Part shown: positions 1 through 6,768 of the stretch, in pieces | How the letters are laid out: the number at the start of each line of letters is the position of its first letter | Numbering within the stretch: position 1 is the stretch's first letter | Assembly (NCBI GenBank): GCA_030690165.1 | Contig: JAUYHF010000014.1 | Coordinates: forward strand, 1-34,256 | Reading direction: 5' to 3' | Length of the DNA: 34,256 nucleotides | DNA from: Deltaproteobacteria bacterium | GTDB lineage: Bacteria; Desulfobacterota; GWC2-55-46; UBA9637 | Translations under genes and position numbers: made by a program | The notes under the pieces: model-generated | Databases searched by the model: none | Told to the model about the DNA's origin: nothing | The model's input: only the letters and a program-made list of their open reading frames with translations

Positions 1-132
1 AGGAGAAGGACAAGACCTATGGGTGTGTTCAGCGACAGAACGAGTATGGAAAGAATACTGTATGCTGTATTTACCTATGAAAACAAAAAGGAGGGAACTA
101 ATACCCCTTTCTTACTGACACATAATAATTGA
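1..132 (+). CDS. IS256-family (mutator) transposase, C-terminal end only
   Basis: The open frame enters from the left edge and ends at TGA 130-132. The visible 43 residues begin RRRTRPMGVFSDRTSMERIL and end in a hydrophilic tail. The RRRTRxMGVF block followed by a short 'S-MERILYAVF' segment resembles the extreme C-terminus of mutator-type (IS256) transposases, so this is probably the 3' end of an insertion-sequence transposase that cuts and pastes its element. The catalytic DDE residues lie outside the window. No terminal inverted repeat could be identified between the stop and the convergent antitoxin gene, whose stop lies only 2 nt away. It sits inside the region I infer to be an integrated element (see the tRNA-Ser fragment at 1073-1130). 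Confidence 0.6.
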   Translation, partial: RRRTRPMGVFSDRTSMERILYAVFTYENKKEGTNTPFLLTHNN

Positions 133-134
133 CA

Positions 135-479
135 TTACCCTGCTTTGGCCTTCCCCCGATTACTACCTTCGGGGACAGGTTTAGGCTCAAGTTTTACAAT
201 AAGCCTTGCATTAAGCGCATCTGCAATCTTCTTTAGGGTCTCTACGCTTGCCTTGCCAATTCCGCCTCTTTCAAGCCTTGATAATGCAGGCTGTTTAACC
301 CCCATCCTTTTGGCAAGCTCTGTTTGTGAAATGCCTGCTTTTCCTCTTATCTTTAACATGCTCTCCAAGAGTTCAAATTCAGGGTCAAGGTCATGCCATG
401 CCTTTTTAAATGCAGGGGCTTTCATCTGCTCCTTTATATGTTCCTCTAATGTTCTACCTCTTACATAAGTGCCTTTCAT
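135..479 (-). CDS. XRE-family antitoxin, HigA-like
   Basis: A 114-aa protein with a central Cro/C1-type helix-turn-helix: ISQTELAKRMGVKQPALSRL forms the two helices, followed by the usual 'GKASVETLKKIADALNARL' tail segment. I chose ATG 479 because a clear AAGGAGGG Shine-Dalgarno lies 8 nt upstream and the resulting start MKGTYVRGRT fits the family; an upstream in-frame start would overlap the toxin stop. It follows the toxin gene by 4 nt, the toxin-first order typical of HigBA systems. By family it should bind and neutralise the toxin and repress their shared promoter. The N-terminal 'GRTLEEHIKEQMKAPAFKKAW' portion is likely the toxin-binding arm (inference). Confidence 0.85.
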   Translation of the reverse strand: MKGTYVRGRTLEEHIKEQMKAPAFKKAWHDLDPEFELLESMLKIRGKAGISQTELAKRMGVKQPALSRLERGGIGKASVETLKKIADALNARLIVKLEPKPVPEGSNRGKAKAG

Positions 480-483
480 GTGA

Positions 484-834
484 TTACCCTCCTTGTCTCT
501 GTATAAAATCATTTAACCTTTTCTCTGCAACCTCCACCTCTCTTACAGGTGTCTTATCTGTTTTCTTTACAAAGCCATGCAAAAGAATAAACCGCTTGCC
601 TGTATAGGTAAAATATAAAATCCTTATAGCCCCTTGATTATCCTTAATCCGTAGTTCTCTAATCTTGCCCTTTACCTGCCTTGTGTAAGGCTCTTTGAGT
701 AATACTCCATAATCCTTTAAGAGTTTAATAATCCTGAAAACTTTAACCTTTGCTTCATTTGATAATGCCTCAATAAATTCTGCTGTCGGCTCTTTACCTT
801 CTCTGTCCTTGTAATATTCAACTGTCCAATCCAT
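484..834 (-). CDS. RelE/HigB-like toxin (phage Gp49-like family)
   Basis: A 116-aa basic protein starting MDWTVEYYKDREGKEPTAEF. The pattern 'EFIEAL...K..RII.LL...G', then 'KGKIRELRIKDNQGAIRILY' and 'FILLHGFVKKTDKTPVREVE', is that of the Gp49-like/HigB branch of the RelE superfamily, ribosome-dependent or free mRNA interferases. It is the first gene of a two-gene unit with the XRE antitoxin 4 nt downstream. Lys/Arg-rich segments near the C-terminus (VKKTDKTP) match the usual active-site surface. The gene starts with ATG 834 and a leftward terminator lies just upstream (877-912), insulating it from whatever was transcribed from the right. It belongs to the inferred mobile segment. Confidence 0.85.
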   Translation of the reverse strand: MDWTVEYYKDREGKEPTAEFIEALSNEAKVKVFRIIKLLKDYGVLLKEPYTRQVKGKIRELRIKDNQGAIRILYFTYTGKRFILLHGFVKKTDKTPVREVEVAEKRLNDFIQRQGG

Positions 835-876
835 TGGGTTTGTTTATAACATATAGATTATAGTATTGCAAGGAAA

Positions 877-912
877 TAAAAAAGCCTCAAGGCCAGTTAA
901 GACCTTGAGGCT
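877..912 (-). terminator. Rho-independent terminator, leftward
   Basis: A perfect 10-bp inverted repeat, AGCCTCAAGG (883-892) and CCTTGAGGCT (903-912), encloses a 10-nt loop. Read on the minus strand the stem is followed directly by TTTTTTATTT, a classical terminator. It would stop transcription coming from the right, yet no intact minus-strand gene lies between here and the att-like tRNA fragment, so it may be left over from a lost gene such as an integrase (inference). Confidence 0.75.
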
Positions 913-924
913 GTCTGGTTTTAC

Positions 925-1045
925 TGTGCCTAAATTGTGCCTAAGAGCATCTTTTCTATGCTGATTTTACCTGACTCCACCTGACTTGTTTTATTGCCTG
1001 CAAAGCAATGACTGGCAAGGGTTTGTAAGGATTTACAAGGGTTTG
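925..1045. repeat. Helically phased short direct repeats beside the att-like site
   Basis: Three pairs of short direct repeats lie in 120 bp: TGTGCCTAA at 925-933 and 936-944 (period 11), ACCTGACT at 969-976 and 979-986 (period 10), and CAAGGGTTTG at 1016-1025 and 1036-1045 (period 20, with an imperfect copy between them). Repeats spaced by about one or two helical turns next to a tRNA 3' fragment look like arm-type binding sites for a tyrosine integrase or its directionality factor. The rest of 835-1070 shows no convincing gene. Confidence 0.4.
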
Positions 1046-1072
1046 AAGGAATGTTTAAAAATATGCTTGAAA

Positions 1073-1130
1073 GGTCTTGAAAACCAGCGGGCTAACGCCC
1101 TTGGGGGTTCGAGTCCCTCACCCTCCGCCA
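1073..1130 (+). other. tRNA-Ser(UGA) 3' fragment, probable element attachment site
   Basis: The sequence contains an anticodon arm GGT-CTTGAAA-ACC with anticodon TGA at 1078-1080, a class II variable arm CGGGC-taac-GCCC, a T arm with the GTTCGAGTC core, a 3' acceptor strand ACCCTCCG and encoded CCA (1128-1130). The expected 5' acceptor strand and D arm are absent upstream. A 3' tRNA fragment of this kind is the usual scar at the distal end of an element integrated into a tRNA gene by a tyrosine integrase. Its orientation predicts an element extending to the left, with the intact tRNA-Ser at the far end outside the window. Confidence 0.75.
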
Positions 1131-1149
1131 ATATTCTCAATGGGTTTAA

Positions 1150-1340
1150 GACCCTCATATCTTTTAAAGTAGTTTTGTTAGGAATCCGGACATCAAAGGG
1201 CAAGCCCTTCTATAGTCTTACCTGTGAGAGAAAGAGATTAACAGCCTCTGTTATGGACATGCCTATCTCTTTAATACCTTCTCTAAATCCTTCTTGAGTT
1301 CAGGCTCTACCCTTGCTATGACCATTGCTATCTTTGCCAT
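1150..1340 (-). pseudogene. Decayed RelB/DinJ-family antitoxin
   Basis: From ATG 1340, preceded by a good GGAGGTG ribosome site, the frame reads MAKIAMVIARVEPELKKDLE and KVLKR, then hits TAG. Shifting frame at that point gives GMSITEAVNLFLSQVRL, then another in-frame stop, then KGLPFDVRIPNKTTL. Together these are the ribbon-helix-helix N-terminus and the typical 'LGLS-EA-NLFL-Q--L-KGLPF-V-IPN' body of RelB/DinJ antitoxins. One frameshift and one nonsense codon have broken it, and no partner toxin (RelE/YafQ) is left beside it. It lies on the chromosomal side of the att-like fragment. The left limit is approximate. Confidence 0.7.
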
Positions 1341-1383
1341 AAAAACACCTCCAAATAATACATTACCTTTGCTTTTTTTATAC

Positions 1384-1412
1384 TTGACTTGCGGTTTTAA
1401 AAGGTTTATTAT
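1384..1412 (+). promoter_or_regulatory. Sigma-70-type promoter of zapB-zapA
   Basis: TTGACT (1384-1389) and TATTAT (1407-1412) are separated by exactly 17 nt. Transcription would start near 1419, leaving a short leader with the GGAGGA ribosome site at 1425-1430 and ATG at 1438. It fits the start of the zapB-like/zapA unit and may also feed the 6S RNA. Confidence 0.6.
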
Positions 1413-1437
1413 GATTTCACTATTGGAGGATTTTTTC

Positions 1438-1668
1438 ATGGAACTGGCGGTGTTTGAACAGTTGGAGAAAAAGGTTGAAAAACTTATAGAGCAACATGCG
1501 GAGTTGAAGGAAGAAAACAAAAGATTAACAGAGACGTTAAATTTAAAGGATAGAGAGATAGAAGGTCTGCATTTGAAACTTGAGAAATTCAGCAAAGAAA
1601 AGGGCTTGATAAGGGGGAAGGTAGAAACCCTTCTGGAAAGGGTGGAGGGGTTGATTCAAACCGCATAA
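1438..1668 (+). CDS. zapB: ZapB-like coiled-coil cell division protein
   Basis: A 76-aa, almost fully helical protein: MELAVFEQLEKKVEKLIEQH followed by heptads (LKEENKRL, LNLKDREIEGLHLKLEKF) and a C-terminal 'VETLLERVEGL'. Length, acidic-basic coiled coil and the position directly before zapA match ZapB-like proteins, which assemble at the Z ring through ZapA. I chose ATG 1438 because GGAGGA sits 7 nt upstream; an in-frame ATG at 1411 would overlap the -10 box. The gap to zapA is under 10 nt, so the two are surely cotranscribed. Coiled coils give weak homology, so the name rests on context. Confidence 0.75.
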   Translation: MELAVFEQLEKKVEKLIEQHAELKEENKRLTETLNLKDREIEGLHLKLEKFSKEKGLIRGKVETLLERVEGLIQTA

Positions 1669-1677
1669 GGGGTGATA

Positions 1678-1944
1678 TTGCCAGTAGTAGAGGTAAATAT
1701 TCTGGAGCAGAAGCTTCTTGTGAAGAGTGAAGATGGCGAGGAGCATGTTAAAATGGTAGTGGATTATTTAAACAGCAAAATAGAGGAGGTTAAAAAAAAC
1801 TCAAAGGCTGTTTCAACGCTTAATGTGGCATTACTTGCAGCAATGAATATTACAGATGATTATTTTGAAGCAAAGGAGAGAGTGGTAAAACTGGAAGGCA
1901 GGGCAAGGGAACTTTCAAAGCTTATAGACAAACGGACAGATTAG
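1678..1944 (+). CDS. zapA: Cell division protein ZapA
   Basis: About 88 aa, with the ZapA pattern: beta-hairpin 'VEVNILEQKLLVKSEDGEEH' then 'VKMVVDYLNSKIEEVKK', 'VSTLNVALLAAMNITDDYFE' and a C-terminal coiled coil 'KERVVKLEGRARELSKLID'. ZapA binds and bundles FtsZ filaments at mid-cell. The start is uncertain: a GTG at 1672 is in frame, but AAGGGGTGAT spans 1667-1676 and acts as a near-perfect Shine-Dalgarno, which favours TTG 1678 five bases after the G run. The gene is followed immediately by 6S RNA, the zapA-ssrS-fcl order seen in many proteobacteria and relatives. Confidence 0.9.
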   Translation: MPVVEVNILEQKLLVKSEDGEEHVKMVVDYLNSKIEEVKKNSKAVSTLNVALLAAMNITDDYFEAKERVVKLEGRARELSKLIDKRTD

Positions 1945-1946
1945 AT

Positions 1947-2148
1947 TTCTCCCCTGCTATGTTCGTGATTATGGGTATATTTAGAACCAACACTATTAAA
2001 TAAGGGAACCTTCCCTGACTGTCAGCCGACGGATTCCCGCCCATTTATTGGGATGGATTGGAAGGGTCGAAAGCAGTTATTTTAAAGGTACCCACCTATT
2101 TATATAGGTTCAAATAACCCATCAACACGGCATTAAAGCGGGGGAGAA
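1947..2148 (+). ncRNA. ssrS: 6S RNA (SsrS)
   Basis: The segment between zapA and the 5-FCL gene has complementary ends: TTCTCCCCTGCT (1947-1958) pairs with AGCGGGGGAGAA (2137-2148) with one mismatch, forming the closing stem. Inside are further pairable blocks and a purine-rich central stretch. 6S RNA mimics an open promoter and binds sigma-70 RNA polymerase in stationary phase, and its locus is conserved between zapA and ygfA/fau. About 200 nt is a typical length. Ends are set by the stem, so true processed ends may differ by a few bases. Confidence 0.85.
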
Positions 2149-2152
2149 AAAA

Positions 2153-2357
2153 GATTAGGAAGGTTTTTTTGGATCAAGGGGAATGGGGTATGCTAATAAA
2201 GACTGTTACTTTTATCAAAAAAATAAATTTTTTGTTCGTAAAAGAAAGAGAAAAGTTTTTAATGTCCCTAAATCCGGAGACGGGTGTTGTGTAAGGTTTC
2301 CGTTTCCATTATAGTCAACCCTATAGCCGCATCCCCTGTTCAAATACCTTCCTAATC
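2153..2357. repeat. Intergenic stretch bounded by a 12-bp inverted repeat
   Basis: GATTAGGAAGGT at 2153-2164 recurs as its exact reverse complement ACCTTCCTAATC at 2346-2357. The 180 bp between holds A/T-rich sequence and no gene I can support; a 64-codon minus-strand frame crossing it lacks a ribosome site and any family resemblance. It could be a very small non-autonomous element or chance. The left arm begins only a few bases after 6S RNA, so it may also help end that transcript (TTTTTT follows at 2164-2170). Confidence 0.35.
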
Positions 2358-2415
2358 CGCCGCATTGTTTATGCGCAATACAAGCCCAGAAACTTCCAGG
2401 GTATATCAAGAATAA

Positions 2416-3009
2416 GTGTTATCAATTGCTGAGAAAAAAGATTCCTTGAGAAGGGATGTCCTTCAAAGACGGTTAAGATTGCCATTTGAGGAAGTTTTCA
2501 AATTAAGCTCACTAATCCAGGAAAGATTTTTGGAAATAAGGGAATTGCAATATGCAAAACGGCTGGCTCTGTATGCGAGTTTTAAAAATGAGGTTCTTAC
2601 TGACGCTATCTTTGGGTATGCCCTTGCTCATGGAAAGGAAGTCTTTTTCCCGCGAATTGTCCGGGGGAAAAAAGGACTGGTGTTTTTGAGAGTGCATGGA
2701 AAGAAAGATTTTAGTCAGGGTTCATATAAAATACACGAACCCGCGCATGACCGTGAATTGGATATAAGAGCGCCATCATCATTTGATATCATGATTGTGC
2801 CGGGTCTTGCATTTGATGCAGCCGGCAACAGGCTTGGATATGGGAAGGGTTATTACGACAGGGCGCTTGGCAGCGTAAAACAGGGCTGTCTTGTTGCGGC
2901 CCTTGCATTTGATTTTCAAATATTGGACATGGTCCCTGCAGAGGCCCATGATATAAAGATTGGCAGGATAATCACAGAAAGCAGGGTAATAAATCCGGCT
3001 CAAGGCTAA
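2416..3009 (+). CDS. 5-formyltetrahydrofolate cyclo-ligase
   Basis: A 197-aa cytosolic enzyme that uses ATP to convert 5-formyl-THF to 5,10-methenyl-THF, rescuing folate trapped in the 5-formyl form. Diagnostic features are the N-terminal 'KKDSLRRDVLQRRLRL' helix, 'LALYASFKNEVLTDAI', 'IMIVPGLAFDAAGNRLGYGK' and the signature GYGKGYYDRAL that binds ATP phosphates. The length is normal. The start is taken as GTG 2416; no strong ribosome site is visible, and TTG codons slightly downstream are possible. Its place after 6S RNA matches ygfA/fau of E. coli, where the two are linked. Confidence 0.93.
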   Translation: MLSIAEKKDSLRRDVLQRRLRLPFEEVFKLSSLIQERFLEIRELQYAKRLALYASFKNEVLTDAIFGYALAHGKEVFFPRIVRGKKGLVFLRVHGKKDFSQGSYKIHEPAHDRELDIRAPSSFDIMIVPGLAFDAAGNRLGYGKGYYDRALGSVKQGCLVAALAFDFQILDMVPAEAHDIKIGRIITESRVINPAQG

Positions 3010-3052
3010 CATAGGTTTTAAAAATTTTACATAGAACAAATTTAATTTTATC

Positions 3053-3081
3053 CCGTTACAAGCCATAAGGCCGTCTAACGG
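3053..3081 (+). promoter_or_regulatory. Hairpin in the leader of rny
   Basis: CCGTTA (3053-3058) pairs with TAACGG (3076-3081), and GCC (3062-3064) with GGC (3069-3071) inside it. No T run follows, so it is not an intrinsic terminator; it is more likely a stabilising or regulatory leader structure about 15-25 nt before the rny ribosome site. No function is shown. Confidence 0.3.
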
Positions 3082-3107
3082 AATAAATATAGAAAGGGGT
3101 GATTAAT

Positions 3108-4670
3108 TTGGATATCAACTTGTTAATAGCGCTGATTGCGATTGCCGGAATTTTGATAGGGTTGGCAGCAGGTTATCTTATTAGAAAAAAAACTACGGTG
3201 GTGAATATAGAAGCTGCAAAGAACCTTGCTGAGTCTATCGTTGTGGAGGCCCAAAAAGAGGCTGGGACCATAAAAAAGGAGGCCAGCCTACAGGCAAAGG
3301 ACAAACTGTATCAAAGCAAGATTGAGCTTGATAAGGAGACGAGAGAACGAAGACAGGAACTACAGAATCTGGAAAAAAGACTTGTTGCCAAAGAGGAGAA
3401 CCTTGATAAAAAGATTGAGACGCTAGATAGAAGGGACAGCGAGATTACTAAAAGGGATAGAAATTCAGACCAGCAAGAAAAGAAGATTCAGGAGATGGAA
3501 AAGGAATGTGCCGCCCTTTTGGACAGACAAAGGCTTAAACTGGAACAGATAGCAGGCATGTCTGCGGATGAGGCTAAAAAGGGTCTTGTGGAGATTATGG
3601 AAAATGAGGCAAAGACCGATGCTGCCAAGGCTATAAAAAGGATTGAGGATGAAACCAGGGAAATGGCTGCCAATAAGGCCAGAGAGATTATGGCACTTGC
3701 CATTCAAAGATATGCAGGCGAATATGTTGCGGAGAGAACTGTGTCTGTTGTGAATCTTCCAAATGACGAGATGAAAGGAAGAATTATCGGCAGAGAGGGC
3801 CGTAATATAAGGGCAATAGAAGCCGCTACGGGCATTGATATTATTATAGACGATACGCCTGAGGCTGTGATACTCTCCGGCCACAACCCGGTAAGGAGAG
3901 AGGTGGCAAAGGTAACACTGGAGAGGCTTGTGGCTGACGGAAGGATACATCCCGCAAGGATTGAGGAGATTGTAAGCAAGGTTGAGCAGGAGATTGAACA
4001 GACGATTAAAGAGGCTGGCGAGCAGGCTGTCTTTGATGTCGGGATTCATGGTCTTCATCCCGAACTGATAAAGCTTGTAGGCCGGCTTAAATTCAGAACA
4101 AGCTATGCGCAAAATGTCTATGTCCATTCGATTGAGGTTGCGTTCATCTGCGGGATTATGGCGGCTGAATTGGGGCTTCCTGAAAAGCAGGCAAAAAGGG
4201 CAGGCCTTCTTCACGATATAGGAAAGGCGGTCGATCACGAGATCGAAGGTTCCCATGCAGTTATAGGCGGCGATCTGGCAAAGAAATACGGCGAAAACTC
4301 AAAGATAGTTGCAGCCATTGCCACCCATCATGATGACCATCCTGAGAATATTTTCGGCATATTGGTTCAGGCAGCCGATGCCCTTTCTGCTGCAAGACCA
4401 GGCGCTAGAAAAGAGATGATGGAGACTTATGTAAAAAGGCTTGAAGACCTTGAGAAGATAGCAACATCATTTTCCGGCGTTGAAAAATCTTATGCAATTC
4501 AGGCGGGAAGAGAGATAAGGGTTATTGTAAGCAACCAGTCTATATCGGATGAGGCTGCTGTTATGCTTTCTAATGATATAGCAAGAAAGATAGAAAAGGA
4601 GTTGAATTATCCCGGGCAGATAAAGGTTACGGTCATACGGGAAACCCGCGCCGTTGATTATGCAAAATAA
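3108..4670 (+). CDS. rny: Ribonuclease Y
   Basis: Membrane-anchored endoribonuclease that starts mRNA decay. The order is: N-terminal transmembrane helix ([20 protein letters not shown]), a long charged coiled coil to about residue 210, a KH RNA-binding domain with [20 protein letters not shown], and an HD phosphohydrolase domain with [20 protein letters not shown] and '[10 protein letters not shown]' carrying the metal-binding His-Asp pairs. About 520 aa is the usual length. AAAGGGGTGAT at 3094-3104 is a strong Shine-Dalgarno, placing the start at TTG 3108; an in-frame GTG at 3099 lies inside it. The stop overlaps the ymdB start, so the two are translationally coupled, as in many bacteria. 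Confidence 0.96.
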   Translation: MDINLLIALIAIAGILIGLAAGYLIRKKTTVVNIEAAKNLAESIVVEAQKEAGTIKKEASLQAKDKLYQSKIELDKETRERRQELQNLEKRLVAKEENLDKKIETLDRRDSEITKRDRNSDQQEKKIQEMEKECAALLDRQRLKLEQIAGMSADEAKKGLVEIMENEAKTDAAKAIKRIEDETREMAANKAREIMALAIQRYAGEYVAERTVSVVNLPNDEMKGRIIGREGRNIRAIEAATGIDIIIDDTPEAVILSGHNPVRREVAKVTLERLVADGRIHPARIEEIVSKVEQEIEQTIKEAGEQAVFDVGIHGLHPELIKLVGRLKFRTSYAQNVYVHSIEVAFICGIMAAELGLPEKQAKRAGLLHDIGKAVDHEIEGSHAVIGGDLAKKYGENSKIVAAIATHHDDHPENIFGILVQAADALSAARPGARKEMMETYVKRLEDLEKIATSFSGVEKSYAIQAGREIRVIVSNQSISDEAAVMLSNDIARKIEKELNYPGQIKVTVIRETRAVDYAK

Positions 4671-5466
4671 CAATACGGCCGAGACAGTCAAGGTTTTCTT
4701 TATTGGAGATATCATCGGAAGACCGGGCAGGAATGCGGTTAAGGGGCTTCTGCCGGATATAATAGAAAAATACGCAATAGATTTTATCATAGCAAACGGC
4801 GAAAATGCTGCCGGCGGGTTTGGGATTACGCCGAATATAGCAGAAGAGCTTATTGGTCTTAATATTGATGTGATAACATCAGGCAATCACATCTGGGATA
4901 AAAAGGAGATTATAGGTTATATCAGGGATAAAAAATGGCTCTTGAGGCCTGCCAACTATCCTGAAGGAGTTCCAGGTTCCGGTTGGGCAGTAATGAAAAC
5001 AAGGTCGGATATAAAGATAGGCATTTTCAACCTTTGCGGAAGGGTCTTTATGGACAATCTTGATTGCCCGTTCAGGGTTGGCAGTGAAATACTGAAACAG
5101 ATAACGCATGAAACACCCATAATTATTCTTGATATGCACGCTGAAACAACCTCTGAAAAGGCTGCGATGGCCTGGTTTCTTGACGGCAAGGTAAGCGCTG
5201 TGATAGGCACACACACCCATGTTCAGACCGCCGATGAAAGGATATTCCCTCAAGGAACAGCATTCATAACTGATGCAGGTATGACTGGTTCTTTAAATTC
5301 AGTGATTGGAATGCAAAAGGAGCCGGTTCTTGAAAGATTTCTTACGCAGATGCCGCAAAAGTTCGAGGTGGCTGCAAATGATGTTATAATGCAGGGTGTT
5401 GTAGTGTCTATAGATGTAGTAAGCGGCAAGGCAATGGCTATTGAAAGAATAAATATACCATTATAG
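4660..5466 (+). CDS. ymdB: YmdB-family metallophosphoesterase (2',3'-cyclic phosphodiesterase)
   Basis: About 268 aa with the complete YmdB pattern: [20 protein letters not shown] at the N-terminus, '[14 protein letters not shown]', '[13 protein letters not shown]', '[20 protein letters not shown]', '[15 protein letters not shown]' and 'ITDAGMTG'. Asp, Glu, Asn and His residues in these blocks form the dinuclear metal site. Known members hydrolyse 2',3'-cyclic nucleotides and affect RNase Y-linked RNA turnover in Bacillus. ATG 4660 overlaps the end of rny by 11 nt and is preferred to the upstream TTG 4654. Coupling with rny supports a shared role in RNA metabolism. Confidence 0.93.
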   Translation: MQNNNTAETVKVFFIGDIIGRPGRNAVKGLLPDIIEKYAIDFIIANGENAAGGFGITPNIAEELIGLNIDVITSGNHIWDKKEIIGYIRDKKWLLRPANYPEGVPGSGWAVMKTRSDIKIGIFNLCGRVFMDNLDCPFRVGSEILKQITHETPIIILDMHAETTSEKAAMAWFLDGKVSAVIGTHTHVQTADERIFPQGTAFITDAGMTGSLNSVIGMQKEPVLERFLTQMPQKFEVAANDVIMQGVVVSIDVVSGKAMAIERINIPL

Positions 5467-5502
5467 AAGAGGTTGTAGACGTTAGGAAAAAATTAGAGAC
5501 CG

Positions 5503-6732
5503 ATGCAAACCATGATAGATATTACGACACAACTTTCTATTATAAAAAGAGGGATTGTTGATCTTATATCAGAAGAAGAACTGAAAGAAAAATTGCAAAA
5601 TGCCGCAAAAGACGGCAAACCTCTCCGCATCAAGGCAGGCTTTGACCCTACAGCCCCTGACCTCCATCTTGGTCATACTGTTCTTATTCAAAAATTGAAA
5701 CAATTTCAAGAATTAGGACATCATGTGATATTCCTCATCGGCGATTTTACCGGCATGATTGGCGACCCAACAGGCAAGTCCGAGACCAGAAAACCCTTAA
5801 CAAAAGACGATGTGGCTAAAAACGCAGAGACATACAAGGCCCAGATATTTAAAATTCTGGATGAGGAAAAAACCGAAATAGCATTCAACAGCCGCTGGAT
5901 GAATAATCTCCCTGTAGCAGACTTTATACTCCTTGCCTCCAAACATACCGTTGCCAGAATGCTTGAACGTGATGACTTTAAAAAACGCTATACGGGCAAC
6001 AGGCCGATTGCAATCCATGAATTTTTGTATCCGCTCATTCAGGGTTATGACTCTGTAGTATTGAAGGCTGATGTGGAAATCGGCGGAACAGACCAGAAAT
6101 TCAATCTTTTGGTAGGCAGGGAACTCCAGAGAGAATTTGGCCAGACGCCTCAGGTTGTCATCACCATGCCGCTTCTCGAAGGGACTGACGGCGTGCAGAA
6201 GATGAGCAAATCCCTTGGGAATTATATAGGGATTACCGAACCTCCCGGAGAAATATTTGGAAAGATAATGTCTGTGTCAGACGAACTGATGCTAAGATAT
6301 TATGAACTTTTAAGCTCTCTCTCCAACACAGAACTTGAAGAATTAAAACAAGGTTTAAAAAATGGCGCGGTTCATCCAAAGGATGCCAAGGTCAGACTTG
6401 CAAAAGAGATGACAACAAGATTTTATGGAAGCGACTCTGCAATTAAGGCAGCCTCTGAATTTGATAAGGTATTCAAGGCCAAAGATATCCCGGAGGATAT
6501 AGAAGAAAAGGTTATTGCCATTCAGACCGACTATGCAGGGGTTGTTGATATTTTAAAAACAATTGGTTTGGTTCCTTCAAGCTCAGAGGCAAGAAGACTT
6601 ATCCAGCAGGGGGGAGTTAGTATTGACGGAATGAGAGTATCTGATATAAACTTAAGGCTGCCTGCCAATAAAAATTATTTGCTGCAGGTGGGTAAAAGAA
6701 GATTTGCAAGGGTCATCATCAAAAAGCAATAG
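5503..6732 (+). CDS. tyrS: Tyrosyl-tRNA synthetase
   Basis: A 409-aa class I synthetase that charges tRNA-Tyr. The Rossmann core shows the HIGH-type motif in '[20 protein letters not shown]', the tyrosine pocket segments '[20 protein letters not shown]' and '[20 protein letters not shown]', and the class signature '[10 protein letters not shown]'. A C-terminal S4 domain follows ([20 protein letters not shown]). It belongs to the shorter TyrRS group common in deep-branching bacteria. ATG 5503 has only a weak purine-rich site; ATG 5512 is an alternative. It lies 36 nt after ymdB and 36 nt before hemA, probably in one long transcript. Confidence 0.96.
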   Translation: MQTMIDITTQLSIIKRGIVDLISEEELKEKLQNAAKDGKPLRIKAGFDPTAPDLHLGHTVLIQKLKQFQELGHHVIFLIGDFTGMIGDPTGKSETRKPLTKDDVAKNAETYKAQIFKILDEEKTEIAFNSRWMNNLPVADFILLASKHTVARMLERDDFKKRYTGNRPIAIHEFLYPLIQGYDSVVLKADVEIGGTDQKFNLLVGRELQREFGQTPQVVITMPLLEGTDGVQKMSKSLGNYIGITEPPGEIFGKIMSVSDELMLRYYELLSSLSNTELEELKQGLKNGAVHPKDAKVRLAKEMTTRFYGSDSAIKAASEFDKVFKAKDIPEDIEEKVIAIQTDYAGVVDILKTIGLVPSSSEARRLIQQGGVSIDGMRVSDINLRLPANKNYLLQVGKRRFARVIIKKQ

Positions 6733-6768
6733 AAAATTCTTTGTCGGTGAGCTTTTCAGAGGTTTCAA

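Noticed and set aside
1040-1130. Intact tRNA-Ser gene
   Set aside because: The 5' acceptor strand and D arm that should pair with ACCCTCC are missing upstream, so only a 3' fragment is present.
986-1297. 103-codon plus-strand frame across the tRNA fragment
   Set aside because: It runs through a tRNA 3' fragment and a decayed antitoxin on the other strand, has no ribosome site and no family resemblance.
2215-2409. 64-codon minus-strand frame with a 'YRVDYNGNGNLT' stretch resembling YD/RHS repeats
   Set aside because: Only one short resemblance, no ribosome site and no neighbouring RHS sequence; likely chance.
3465-4256. 263-codon minus-strand frame
   Set aside because: It lies wholly inside the well-supported rny gene and has the composition of an antisense shadow.
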